The notes beneath the pieces were generated by a model. The model was not told where the DNA came from. It saw only the letters and a list, made by a program, of their open reading frames with translations, and made no database searches. Shown in pieces: positions 22,645 through 34,700 of a stretch of DNA of 64,000 nucleotides. Location of the stretch: positions 218,330 to 282,329 of the forward strand of contig JASANH010000484.1 in assembly GCA_030248295.1 (NCBI GenBank). The letters run 5' to 3'. The stretch comes from Mesodorylaimus sp. YZB2_4. Its lineage: Eukaryota > Nematoda > Enoplea > Dorylaimida > Dorylaimidae. The stretch's first letter is position 1. Each line of letters starts with the position of its first letter. The position numbers were made by a program, and so were the translations under genes.

Positions 22645-25600
22645 TTATCCAAAAAGGACGGACGACGGGTCATCGTTCTCCATCTGCTTAATGTGCTTCA
22701 GCACATCCTTCTTCGTGATTATACCCAATAGCTTACCACTTCGAGTAACCAGAGTCTGACGAAGTCCCAACTTCCGGAACATATCGATCACTGTCTCCAT
22801 CGGCGTTTGATCGGTGATCGTGATTGGAGCCTAAACAGAGACATCGATATAGTGTGACTAGGCCCCATGATAATCGCTATTACTGCTATCCATCACGCCC
22901 TCATCGACCAGTCAGACAGGCACCCATTCCAACTTACCAAATCCATCAACTTCCTCAACTTCAACGGCGACGGTCCACCAGGAATTTCTGGCCCGGCAGG
23001 GACGGCGGCTGTGAAATAAACTAACGAGTTCGTAACGATCCCTTCCTGTGTCTTCCTGGCGTTGGCTGAAAACGACTCCAGTAAAGATCACATCACACAC
23101 AACCAAATGGGACACTTACTGATAGCCAAATGCAGGTCTCGTCTCGAAACCATTCCCACTAAACTATGCGATTCCTTCGACACAACCACGGGGAACCCGT
23201 TGTGGTCCGTTTCTCGCAGCAAGTCCTCGAGGTCGCCCACTGTCATGCCTTCTTGATATACCACACGCAACGGAGGGTCGTTCGGCCTGAATCGAACGAA
23301 TATGCTTATTGATCCAGACACGCACACAAGACCTTACCTGGGCCTCATCACATCAGCCGCGACCGTACTATGACTGAATTCTTCCTTGCTGTCCAAAAAC
23401 GGATATCCATTCAAGGCGATGTGCGCATCGTAGATACCCATCGTCTGAATGGCATCCCCGATCCACTTGGCGAACATGACCGCCGCCATCATGGGCACGA
23501 TGAATTCCAGTCTGCCAGTCAACTCGAACATGATAACTACCAGCGAGACCGTCATTCTCGTAACCCCTCCCAGCACGGCCGCCGCCCCTACCATAGCGTA
23601 CAAACCAGGCCGCACGCAAGCAATGTCCCCTTCGCACGCCGCGCTCCACCACCACTCGCCAGCGTATTGTCTAAAACAGAACCCAATCAACACAATAACC
23701 AGTCTTACCTCGTTAGAGCCAGCCTCACCTCGCCATCTGCTGCATCCCAATACCAACCAAACGACCAGCAATCGCACCGATCGCCAAACTCGGAATGAAC
23801 AAGCCGGTTGGAACTTTCATACCGAACGTGAAAATGGTAATGACCAACTTGAAGATCAGAGCCAATATCAATTGCCAAACAGCCGTGTGGATGCCGGAAC
23901 CCAGATTGCCCGATTCCGTATCCGTACTCTCCTTCGCATTCGCGTTGTGACTCAGGTAATCACTAAACACAAGAAACCTCACAGGCTATCCTGCACTGCA
24001 TCTACAGTATGTCTGACCAAGGTCCTGATGTTCCCTAAGTTTAGCTTGCCTAATATGGAAACCTCTATGGACTGGCTCTGAACTGAAGCTCTGGGTCTAC
24101 TAAGCACACTTACCACAGATCCGTTCGGAGATCCAATGTACACCGGCCGAATAAAGCTCGAATCAATGCCGTGCCGCTCATTCTAAATACAAATTCAACG
24201 TCACCCTCCGCCACACATATAATGTCTCTCATCCTACCTGGTGTAAATGTTCGGATAACTGAACACAGCAGTGATTGCCGCGACCACGAGGACTTCAGAA
24301 ATGGGATAATGTCCTAATCGGGAAGTCTTCCTGTACCGACACCACCAAATATTGGTTTTGATAAATAAAGTGCCAACCAAACCCTGAAATTGTCTCCTTT
24401 TAAACCAGACATTGGAGCTGGGCGAATAAAAGACTTACCCCAAATATGCCCAGCAAACTAAAAGGTATCAATTCAATGTATTCCCATTTCATAGCATATT
24501 CCACAGCGAATAGCGATGCTTGTTCGTTTCCAAATGGATTAAAGATTTTTAACACCAACCCAGCGATCAAAGCGCAGAAAAATGAACGCCACAATGTTTT
24601 TAGTGGAAAATAATAGCTGGCTTCTTCTAAACTGAACAAAACTCCTCCAATAGGTGCACCAAAAGCCACAGAAACACCAGCAGCCGCAGATGCGGATAGA
24701 ATCTAAAAATCTCGACACATTAATCAATCTTTTGTTCTAACACTGACCTAATTATTTTACCTCTCGTTTCTTCGCTTCGTTCCGCCCATATTTTGGAAAT
24801 AAATAGGATAAAATGTTACCGATACAACAAGCCAAGTGAACCATCGGACCTTCTTTTCCTAACGATAAGCCGGACGAGGCGGCCAACATTAGACCAACAC
24901 TCTTTATGATCAATGTCCATTTCCCCAAATAACCACGAATGATGAACCCGCTCAGGATGCATTTGATCTAAAAAAAAGACTTCAATGAATCACCGAACCT
25001 GTGGGATAAAAATGAAATAAACACTCACTTCGGTTATACCGGATCCACAGGCGTAAGGAGCAAATACGCGCACCAAGAGAACACAAAGTCCAGCTAAGGA
25101 CAAAGCCCATGCGACGAAGAAAAAATATTCCAAGAAATATGATAATCCATCGTCCGTGTAATGATGAAATAGTTCCGGCCATGTATGCCACTAAGATAAA
25201 CAGAATGGTACATTCGATCAAGACGGGATTCTAGCCATTTCTTACAGCGTGACATTTGTCGCCCGTAAATTTCGTGTCGTTAGCTGACCAACAACAATGC
25301 TCTCTATCCAACCAGAACGAGTCGGCGCATATGCCTTCCTTCAAATCCGACATCCAACGAGTGCCGATATCAATCACACCAGCCAAGCATCCTTAAAAAA
25401 AAATGACGTCATCATCGCCTTCGCAAATTTTTTTTCGATTCTCTTACCGGAAAATATCCCCACCATCAAAACGCAGATCCATCCGGCCCCCGCGTCGACG
25501 AAAGCTGAAACGTAATCCCACAGGGATTCTTTTCGACGTTTCACAATGTACTTGTGCCGTAATCGATCTCGAGCCAAATCGCGTTGCCAATCGATTGTAT

Positions 25601-25970
25601 GAAAGTCTTCATACTGGCCGATTCCGGGCGGCAGTGGTTCGTCGACATCATTTAAATTAGTGTTGCCTAGTCACAAAACATCCATGTTTACAATACGTGG
25701 CACACAGCACGACTCCATAAGCTACACTCTGCTATAGGCTACTGTGCACTTACCAACAGATCGATCAGCCAGTCCGCTCACATCGGGATTGTTACTTATC
25801 CGAATCTCCTCCAAATATTGTTGTTGATCGTCCATTGATGATGTTCGGAATGGCGATCGATGGACATCGACCGTCTCGTCGACATCACGATTCATTATTT
25901 TTCCGCTCATGCTGTAGCTACTCGATGATTTTTTAATACCTTCGGCTAATAATAAATCAGTTTCGGACAT
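22645..25970 (-). CDS. CLCN3: CLC-3/4/5-type chloride/proton exchanger (825 aa)
   Basis: Endosomal/lysosomal 2Cl-/H+ antiporters of the CLC-3/4/5 branch. Thirteen exons on minus: 25754-25970, 25448-25666, 25246-25391, 25029-25190, 24761-24967, 24439-24702, 24238-24383, 24114-24182, 23729-23962, 23338-23670, 23120-23286, 22938-23065, 22645-22830; 2478 nt in frame. Landmarks: [12 protein letters not shown] near the N-terminus, GKEGPMVH with the gating Glu, [19 protein letters not shown] with the proton Glu, [39 protein letters not shown] with the pore Tyr, then two CBS domains ([35 protein letters not shown]). Odd: the usual GSGIPE selectivity motif reads GSGITE at residues 243-248. I cannot choose between CLC-3, -4 and -5; invertebrates usually have one ortholog. 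Confidence 0.95.
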
Positions 25971-26286
25971 CAGTCGTCAATCAACGAAAGCGCGTACCAT
26001 TCAAAAGTACGCTACCACAACCGCGCTAATCGAAAAGAATTTCATACTTCGACCAGCTAATGTTCTCCGGAACTCACTGATGAGCCAGCTGGCTGGTTGA
26101 AAGCCACGAGACAGTTATTTGCGCACCAACTGTATCAATTTGATATAAGCGGTCGACTGAGGGCATATTGTCTGCTAGAAGGCGGTTAATCTGGTATTCG
26201 TATGGGATGAATCGATTCTCTCTCGTCGCTGCTCATTGATTGGGGTTTGAAAACCCGGATTCAAATTACTGCTCACAGTTCCGAAA
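25971..26286. promoter_or_regulatory. divergent promoter region of CLC and MTFP1
   Basis: The two start codons are 316 bp apart and face away, so this stretch must hold the promoters and 5' UTRs of both. I saw no TATA box at a fitting distance; the extent is simply the gap. Confidence 0.6.
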
Positions 26287-27495
26287 ATGGTTATTCTCGA
26301 TGAAACGAAGGAGAAAGACGTGTTTCGAGATACGCCTGTCCGACTTTTGGGTGCGTTGTCTTTGGAGTGATCAATCGATTGTCGTCATCTAAACGGAATC
26401 ATTACAGGATATGCAAACGAAGTAGGCGAATCGTTTAGGTCGTTGGTCCATGTGAACTTGGTCCGACTGTCTTATGTGATCGCCAGTGGATACGTAGTCG
26501 CCGATACTTTCCACAAAAGTGAGAAGGCGTATAATGTAAGTCCTACAATTTTTGTTTAAATTTCTTGCCTGTTCTCACTTTTAGAGTGAGAGTGAGTGGG
26601 GCGGCCTGTGATCCAGAGTAGTCTCGATCGGTCCTCCATCTATGGCCTATACTGTGCTGCAGTACCCTGTAGGATTGTTTCACCATATATTAATCGATGT
26701 GCTGCTGGATCATCCGATGTAAGAGGGGATATTGGCGGTGATATCTTGCGCCTTTCAGATGCAGCATAAGACGAGAGAAATACGACGTCAGCAAGTGACA
26801 CGGGCTGCTGTCGACACGCTCATTTGGCAGGCCTTTGCCTCGGTCATTATACCTGGCTTTACGATCAATCGCATTTGCTGGCTTAGTTTGAAGGTCCTTG
26901 CCAGGTATGCACAGTCGGGTGCCTGTGTATTGTTGAGTAGGCGGGCTCACGGTGTCTAAATTCCTTGCTTCGGACGTATAACACGAGCCACTAGCCTGGC
27001 CGTAGGTCGAGGCCTTGGTGGTACAGTGCGTCGTCAGCACGCTACGCTGAACTGATAATCCGATAGACGCGGGTTCGAATCCCGCCCAGGGATTAGTAAC
27101 TGAATGCCATGCAGCCATGACCACCGTGGTGCCACATCCTGCACTCTTGTGCTATGATCCCCCCGTGAATGTTGCGTTTGGCTTTTTTCTTAGACTTATT
27201 GTCAGGGTATGCAAAGAGAGCACATGCTTTGGGCTTAGGCGGTAAGCCAAATTAAACACTCGTTAGGGCATAGCCCGTTGTTGAATTGAGCATCACCTGT
27301 TTGTGTGGAACCCTTTCTTTCAGATCAGTGCCCAAGTGGCCCTTAGCGATACGTAAATGGACGACAACTGGGATCGGCTTAGGCTCGATCCCGTTCATCG
27401 TGCACCCGATCGATACTGGTGTGCATTACATAATGGATCGCAGCGTTCGCAGATGGTATCAGGAGTTACCAGAAGTGGTCGTGGTGGACAAATAG
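26287..27495 (+). CDS. MTFP1: mitochondrial fission process protein 1 (169 aa)
   Basis: MTFP1 (MTP18) is an inner mitochondrial membrane protein needed for fission and inner-membrane integrity. Four exons on plus: 26287-26350, 26408-26535, 26759-26904, 27324-27495; 510 nt in frame. Human is 166 aa. Motifs: FRDTPVRLLGYANEVGESFR, VDTLIWQAFASVIIPGFTIN, RSVPKWPLAIRKWTTT and PFIVHPIDTGVHYIMD, all typical, with hydrophobic segments in the usual places. Intron 3 (419 bp) holds a tRNA-like element. A poly(A) signal AATAAA lies at 27655-27660. Shares its promoter region with CLC. Confidence 0.95.
27012..27093 (+). other. tRNA-like element (degenerate tRNA or SINE head)
   Basis: An exact RNA polymerase III B box, GGTTCGAATCC (27072-27082), sits in a perfect 5 bp T-stem (GCGGG/CCCGC). 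An A-box-like TGGTACAGTGCG stands about 50 bp upstream. The acceptor halves GCCTTGG and CCAGGGA pair at 6 of 7 positions. The anticodon arm does not fold well, so a working tRNA is doubtful. It lies in MTFP1 intron 3, same strand. Confidence 0.6.
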
Positions 27496-27917
27496 AAATG
27501 CTTCCTACTCTAGGTCAGCTGTTTGCTTCAGGGTTCATCCTAGCGGTGCTCAAGGTTTTCCATGGCGTTGTGAGGCCATAGTATTGGTAGATAGTCGGTG
27601 AGAGTCCTCCTCAATGCTATGCTAGTTTCTGTCCTCCGTGTTCTGGATGCCAGTAATAAATAATCTCTAATTTGAATTTTTGTAGTAAAAGTATAGATCT
27701 GATGGCTTGCGATGCTTGCTTGGTGCAGTTTTACCTGCCCTACTTTGTTGCTAAGAGGTTCTTGGTTATTACCCGTTGGGTATGCGTGCACTCGCAGCAT
27801 GCGAGGCGCCAGTGAAACATCAACCCGCCTGGTTGAGTCCCACTTGTGCTACTTACTTTGTGCATGCACTCTGTATTGTGTTACACGTGGACAAGCGACC
27901 ACTGAAAAGTGTTTCAG
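27496..27917. other. intergenic, MTFP1 3' flank
   Basis: 422 bp between MTFP1 stop and the ATG of the next gene. AATAAA at 27655-27660 is the likely MTFP1 poly(A) signal. The ATG of the next gene directly follows a splice-acceptor-like TTTCAG, so that gene may have a non-coding first exon here. Confidence 0.6.
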
Positions 27918-28557
27918 ATGGCATTCTTTGCACCCATCGACCTGCCTGATCTCTCGGACATGTGTCCGAACTGGCTCGACTCCGTGTTCCGAAAGTACGA
28001 GAATATCGTGGACGAAGAAGTGGCATTGGCTGCAGCTGAAGCAGAGTTGACACATCGAGTAAGTGATGGCGTGCGAGCATAGGCTGGCTAGCAGTGGACG
28101 TGACTGGGGTTTGTTTCAGAGCAAGGGTATCGCCCACCAGTATTCTGACATCACGCCAATCGGTCGTTTGAACGATGTAAGTGACACCTGCTCCAACTGA
28201 TCGAAGGCCGACCAGGTGGTATTCTAGGGTGGCGACAACATGGACGACCACGAGGAAGAGGAGGAGGAAGAAGAAGGCGATCCCGGAGACGAGGAATACG
28301 AGAGCGGGGGCGAGGGGGACATGGACGATATGGACGCGGATGACTATTACATCGAAGATACCACTGGCGCTCTCGAAACGACGGCCACGAGTCCAGTGAC
28401 GGTCAGCGCCACCATCACTTTGCCCCTGCCCACCACCAGCACATCGACTGCCAATGACCATAGCTTAGCCATGGACCCCGAGGACGTCGCGGTCGCAAAT
28501 GAACCTGATCCCGATCCTGTTGTGATTGAGGAAACGACCCCTGGCAGTCAGAGTTGA
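27918..28557 (+). CDS. ANAPC15: probable anaphase-promoting complex subunit 15 (175 aa)
   Basis: APC15 (yeast Mnd2) is a small acidic APC/C subunit that drives turnover of the mitotic checkpoint complex. Three exons on plus: 27918-28058, 28120-28176, 28228-28557; 528 nt in frame. The order of parts fits the family: a short N-terminal part (MAFFAPIDLPDLSDMCPNWL), a helix rich in Glu and Ala, an IAHQYSDITPIGRLND segment (compare IA...LVPIGK in human), then a run of Glu/Asp and MDDMDADDYY. The Thr/Ser-rich tail of about 60 residues ending TTPGSQS is not in the human protein (121 aa). Because the protein is short and acidic, identity is less certain than for its neighbours. Confidence 0.65.
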
Positions 28558-28894
28558 ATGCGTGCACGCGGTGCCCTCACTGTGTTACCGATTTCTATGC
28601 TGATCAGAACATGACCATATGGGTTTCTATGTTTTCATTGTAACAGCTTAGGCCACTCGGGTGCGTGGGGTCTCGTAAGCGGGGCATCAATCATCTGTTG
28701 CTACGTCCATTCCCTCGATGCTCGTCCTCAGAACATGCATTCTGATGCAGGACAGAGTTCACTTAATTCATGAAGGCTGACGTTGCCATGCCGATGCCAT
28801 GGTGGCCGTGGGTTGCGCAGATTTCATTCCCTGGCCGCCTTTGCTGGAGTCATTCTGTTAAAGAATGGGAGGCTGGTAGGTCGAGTCAGTGAGC
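28558..28894. other. intergenic, upstream of mucin-like gene
   Basis: 337 bp between two plus-strand genes; no ORF with a signal. Contains the 3' flank of ANAPC15 and the promoter side of the next gene. Confidence 0.5.
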
Positions 28895-31422
28895 ATGCTG
28901 ACGATGATAGTACTGCTTCCTCTGGCCACTGTGGTCAGTGGCCAGAGTACCCTGATTGCAAATGCTGCCATTACGATGCCTGTCACGAGAGTCTCGAGTG
29001 CAAGTACACCAGCAACACTGGCAAACAGTGGTGCAGCTGCCACAACGGGACCAACCAGTGCCACCCGAACGGGCGCATTGACCACACCCGCCTCGCCAAA
29101 CCACTCAGCGACCACGAGGGCAGCAGCAGCGACCACACAGGCCGCTTCTCCAACACTGACCATGCTCAGTTCAAGGTCCGCTACACCTGCAAATTCCACA
29201 TCGGGTTCGACTGCGTCTACTGTGAAAATATCTTCTGCGAGTCCACTAGAACCCGCAGCGACGTCCCTGCCAAAGACCAGTGCCACCAACCGTGCCTCTG
29301 CGACTCCGACTGCAGTCTCCTCGTCGACACCTCCAATGACTTCGAGAGCACCAACCACTGCTGCAGCCATGCTTCTGACCTCGGCAGCACCCGCGACGCC
29401 AACAACAGTGAGGGCAACCGGTGCAACGTGGGTCAGCTCAGCATCGAATGCGGCGACTATTCCAGGCACAACAAGACTACCATCTGCAATGCCGAGCTCG
29501 GCCAGGCCAGTCTCAGCCGCAGCCACCTCGATGCTAAGCGTTACACTGGGAGTGACCGCGGGCACATTGAGACCAACGACAAAGGCTGCTGGCTTGTCCA
29601 CGGAGCCAATTGTTTTACCAGTTCCAGCCGCCCCTGTACCGAGTAGGCCCGCCATGACCTTACCGCCAGACGTGGCCATATTCACAGGCCCACTGGATGA
29701 AGTAACAGGCGGGACAGGTCCTCGTCGGCCAGTGCCCATGCCTGTCAACGACTCGGTCATGCAGACCATATTCGTCGCCTCCAACACATCCATTCCCGCA
29801 GTCAGCCAACTACCACCAGTCAACTGTCCACCAGCCTCCGCCTGGATCTACAACCGAATCCTGTATCAGTGCTACGGTCCTGAGGACCATATGGTTGGCT
29901 TCCATCCCGTCGGTCAGTGAGTGGCCTGTTCATTTGTGTCCACCCTGCTACCCTTCTTTTCAGCATGCGTGCCAGCCAAGAATGTGCAACTGTCTGTCGG
30001 CTCGTTCTGGAACGATACCCAGTTCAAAGTGCACTGCAAGAGGATCTCGGCCATCAGCCTGGCGCTGACCCCAGTCGGTAAGTGCACTGGCATGCGTGCC
30101 TTCCATGACACCAGCCTGTCCTTGCAGCGTGCATAGTCGACGGAATGGAGGTCCCTGTTGGCGAGGATGGTCGATGTGTCAAGAGCCCCACGAACGAGCT
30201 CATCAACTGGGAGAAGGAAGGCGGGTGCCAGTACGCGAACACTACCTACCACTACAAGGACATATGGTTGTCCCAGGACGGCAAGTACTGGATCAGCTGC
30301 GAGAATGTGAACGGCATGTGGATCGCGGCTGCCCAGGGTAAGCGGTGTGCCGCATCAGAAATACTGTCCCGTCCATGCCTCTGTCGGAGCACACTAGCAG
30401 GGTCAAGCCTGTCTAATCTACCTGCCGAAGGGTTCCGTAAGTGCAATGCAAGCATCAGGCATTGTACCAGCCGTCCCCATACTGCTCTTCCATTTAGCCT
30501 GCATCCTGTCAGACACGCGGTTGGTTCCGGTCGGCAATACTGGCCAGATCGGCATGCAGGCTTACAAGTGTCAACGGGACCACAGCGATTTGAGCAGGGC
30601 AATTCTGATGCCCCTTGCAGGTAAGGAAAGACGGACTACCATCAGAAAATGCATGTCTGCACGTTGCAGCTGATGCCATCGACGTCACCAAGAACAAAAC
30701 GCGTTTGGATGAAAGTTTGGGCGTGGGCCAAGGTGAGCACACTGGTTTATGGCTGCTTCCCACCCTGAAACTGTGACCCTGTGCCGCCGTCGTAAGGTCT
30801 CCCTTATGACCCCAGGTCTGTCCACATTGAAATCCTACAGCATAGCCCCAGCAGCGTTATTATGCGTGTCCTTGTGTACCATGCCGTCTAGTGCGCTTTT
30901 GAGTGCTTGGCATTGGAATAAGTAGAAATAGCAAATAAGGTGAGGATTTACAGTGTGCAAGTTGGATCCCCCCCCCTCCCCCAACGGACGGGATGGACTC
31001 GACCACCACCCACACCCAAATGCAGCACATTTTCAGGCTACCCTCGCTGCCACAAGAACGTCACCTTCTCCCCCATAATCAACTGGAAAATTGGTGGTAT
31101 CCGAGACTATTATATTCCCCGCGGGGTCAAATCCCTGGCCCAATGCCAAGCCGACTGCGCGGCCGTGGACGACTGCTACTTGGCCACGGTGACCAACACG
31201 TCCAATTGCTATCTCCTCACCACCTCCTCATGGACAGCCTGTCAGTACGAGACCAAAGGACACTTCGGGGTCATGCTCGAACGATGCACCACGTTCCGCC
31301 CATGTCCATCGGTCTACAAACGATGCGCAGAGCCCAACTGCTTTCTCCAAAGAATGCTCTCCTCCTTCTGCGAAAGTGGTGGAGACCCTCAGGCCGCATT
31401 GAAATGCAACGATAGACAGTGA
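28895..31422 (+). CDS. secreted mucin-like protein with Cys modules and a C-terminal PAN domain (649 aa)
   Basis: Probably an O-glycosylated secreted or matrix protein. Seven exons on plus: 28895-29912, 29964-30077, 30128-30337, 30401-30436, 30498-30620, 30670-30732, 31037-31422; 1950 nt in frame. It starts MLTMIVLLPLATVVSGQS, a signal peptide. Residues of about 20-300 are almost only Ser, Thr, Ala and Pro (mucin domain). Then follow short modules in a row, each with a Cys, a V.VG or HPVG turn and another Cys: NRILYQCYG, ACVPAKNVQLSVG, ACIVDGMEVPVGEDG, PCILSDTRLVPVGNTG. The last exon holds a PAN/apple domain (CQADCAAVDDCYLATV, NCYLL) and a Cys-rich tail. I do not recognise the repeated module. 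The ATG is the first one before the signal peptide. Confidence 0.75.
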
Positions 31423-31762
31423 TTATTCCCGCACTCACTATCATATGCAATATGGTGTACTGTTATAAACATGGCATCGTCCATTCTGGTCCTACTACAG
31501 TCACACACGAAACATAGGTCACGTAAAGCCCTCGATATATCCCTGCCCACTGTACACACTCCCCGCACGCACCTCTAAGAACGCAATCATAACACGTGTT
31601 ACCTGAATGCACGACTCGCACGACTAATTGAAATCGGAATAAGTAAAACGAGGAACCGATTGTACAAGACGATTCTCACTCACACTGCATTGCATGGTTC
31701 TTGCTCTCCCCCCCCCCCCCCCCCCCCCCATTGCACCACTCCCCAATTATGCTGCGGGCCAG
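31423..31762. other. convergent 3' ends
   Basis: 340 bp between the stops of the mucin-like gene (plus) and LMBR1 (minus). A C-run of about 18 bases lies at 31711-31729. No gene. Confidence 0.6.
31711..31729. repeat. poly-C run
   Basis: About 19 C in a row in the shared 3' flank. Confidence 0.95.
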
Positions 31763-34700
31763 CTACTCCATCTTCAGTCCCTGTTCACCCAACCCGCCAT
31801 CCATAGTCGACAGGCCCACCGTGCTGAACTGTCTTTGTCGTCTTCGACGTAACTGAACGCCCGCTTCGCCAAACCTACAGCGAGTAAATAAAAACGAGTT
31901 GTCAAGGACAAAAGCGACACTTCAAAAGCATCACCTTTTCAGCAACTCCTGTCGAACCGTAGCCGTAAACTTCGTCACCAAGCACAAAGCGGTTGCCGAC
32001 GCAAATATCGCATTGTATGATAAGACCAGTCGAAAATTGCCCAACCAGTTCAATCGACCATAATCACCCAAAAGATCGAAATTGCTTATACCTGAAATCG
32101 AACAGTACCAGCAATCATCTCCAGCCTGACCCTACCTACGTACATTCACACACTTCTTCACTCAATCCTAAACCAGTCCGGCCAATTTGCAAAGCCCCCT
32201 GGCCCCTATCTCCTATTGTCTGACGACACGCTCCATCACAGCGATGAATAAACAGACCCCATCAAGGACTCGTTTAGCCTAGATCCAGTCTACGAAAACA
32301 TGTTTTACACTCTAAAATCAAACATTTCACACGTACCCAGGGTTCTAGCCAAGACAGGCAAGGCGGAGCTGAGAATCAAGACGGCGATACAATTACAAAT
32401 GAGTTTCGTCATTGAAGTTTGCCGTTTCACCGGTTTCAAACGTTTCAGCACTGGCAAGCTGTAGAAACCAACCAACGACGCCACCATTAAGTACCTGCAA
32501 ATAGGATGGTCAGGCAAGGAGATGTGTTATCCAAGCACACGGATAAGTTCTAATCCTGTACGAGTGTATAATTCGATTTGGTGGGAAATTCCCGTTGTCA
32601 CTAATCATCAGATCGGTCACTAACTACCAAAAATTCATCACTTTTCTCTGAATTCCTTGTCCGTGCCACTTTGGATAACCTGCTTGTCTTTTAGGCACAG
32701 TACAGCAAAGTCAGTCACTGAGGTTGGCGAAACACATATTTCCATAACCAAGCACTTCTTGAAGCTCCCCCCAAGGAGACTACAACTTCCTGACCAACCG
32801 ACCCCAGGATGGAGTCGCCCCACGCGACACTCATCCACGATCATAACAGTCCACTGCCAAAAAGGCATGTTTACCCCTGCCTACGAGCAAGATAGGTTCT
32901 TCATGGCCAGACTTACAGTATGATGACCACTTCGATCACAGCACCGAACGGGCCCAAGGCGGACAAAGATGTGTTGCCCAATTCCAAGTTCTAAAACAGA
33001 CACGACTGCTTACTCCCGCAAGCACCCTCCCATTGAACTCCTACCTCAGCCACTGAGGGAAGACTTCTCAAGCCGACAATCAGTTGTAAACTGTTGCTCG
33101 TCACCATAATTACCGAAATTCCAGTCAATGTCAACAGTAAAATCATGACCATGGGATATTTCAAATTATTCAACCAAAGCCAAGATCGACGTTGCCGTTC
33201 CAATTCTTGTTTTAAAGCGTTTAAAACATTCAATTTATCCATGACTTCCGAGAGCGTGCGCCTCGGCGAGATATCATGATTGGACAACATGGCTGATAAC
33301 AGTGACGTGCATCCGATTCGTGGCGACGTGGTCCCGTTGTTTAAGACCAGATCATCGTAACTTCGAAAATTATCTTTGAACCCGTTTGAATAAGAGCGAG
33401 CGCTGGAATTCCCGTTGCTGCCGTTAGCTAAATACAAACATCGTATTGATTAAGAGGCCAGGCCAACTCAAATCCTCCCCAGTCTCACCCTTTAATGTTC
33501 TCTCCAATGTAGCACGTTCAAATTCCACCACAGCCATCTCCGCTTCGATGTCTTTCCGAAACTAGAATTAAAACGTGCCCTTTACATATGGAACCAACGG
33601 TTACCTATTTTCCATGCACTTACCCGCGGCTTCACCACTAATTCGCTCACCACAGCGAACATTCGCGCGAAACCCAACGGCGTACATGCTAAAAACAAAC
33701 ACGAGCTGTTTGCTCGACGTAACACTACTATCCATTAGCTTACTCAACGACATGGCTACGCCAAATAAAGATACGCACGAGTAGACGAAAGGAAGTTGGT
33801 AATTCCAAATATCTAAAAAGGGCACATACCAAATATTTGCATGAATTCCAATGACGCAACAGCTCCGACACAAAATGTGCACCCTACATTGCATGGCATC
33901 CTTTCATAGCCGCCTTTAACGCCTCCACCTTTCGCTAACGATAAGATTTGTGCAGCCGACCTTTCGCAAACGAAAGATAAACACACAGGGACTGATTTTT
34001 TCATCACTGACTTCGCCAAGACAGCATAACTTTACATTGCCAGTTTCGAAAATCCATCAACAAGGAAAGTTATTAGCTGCAAATACAGTCGCGATGAAAT
34101 ATTATACGAGTCCCCAGTCATCCCCGTAAGGCATCGAATCTCCCAAAGCAACGCTCCAGGCGAGGTTGTCAGTCAACAAACTTCGACGCGACTGGCAAAC
34201 TTTGCCAAGACAACAAACTTTACACACCTTGGCTCCATCCTCATTTCTCTTTCCATGAAAAACGATGACATAACGAGTTATCGCCTAGCTGGTGCCAAAT
34301 CGAGGGAATGAGGCAGAGGTGCTTCTCCTGTGCCTGCGGTGCTATTGCCATCTAAATCTACAAGACCCAATTTTTGGTGCAGTGTACAACAAGGTTTCGT
34401 AATCTTTTTGGAAAATTCGACAGTCAGGTTTACTGAGCGGGTTCTAAATGGCATTACCACCCAGTGGGCACAACTACCACCCCAGGTTCATACAAGCTAG
34501 CCACTTACTAAAAAGCGATTCGTTTCTCGATCTGGCATCATTGAACAGTATGGCCGTCAATCGTGCTAAGCACAAGATCAATACGATCGACAATGTCAGC
34601 ACGGCGGCCGATTCGTAGACACGCGTCAATACTCCTTTTCTCAAACCCGAGAATCCTTGCGATTCGATGAAGAAGTAGGCGAATGGTAATAAGAGGAAAA

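Noticed and set aside
27012-27093. A functional tRNA gene
   Set aside because: The T-arm is perfect, but the anticodon stem does not pair and the acceptor stem has a mismatch. Kept as a tRNA-like element only.
28783-29646. A 287-codon Cys/His-rich frame on the plus strand, overlapping the mucin exon
   Set aside because: Another shifted frame of the same skewed DNA. It lacks a signal peptide and a splice chain.
28858-29823. A 321-codon open frame on the minus strand, antisense to the mucin exon
   Set aside because: It mirrors the Ser/Thr/Ala codon pattern of the plus-strand mucin exon, which keeps several frames open. The plus frame has the signal peptide and joins the downstream Cys exons; the antisense frame has neither.
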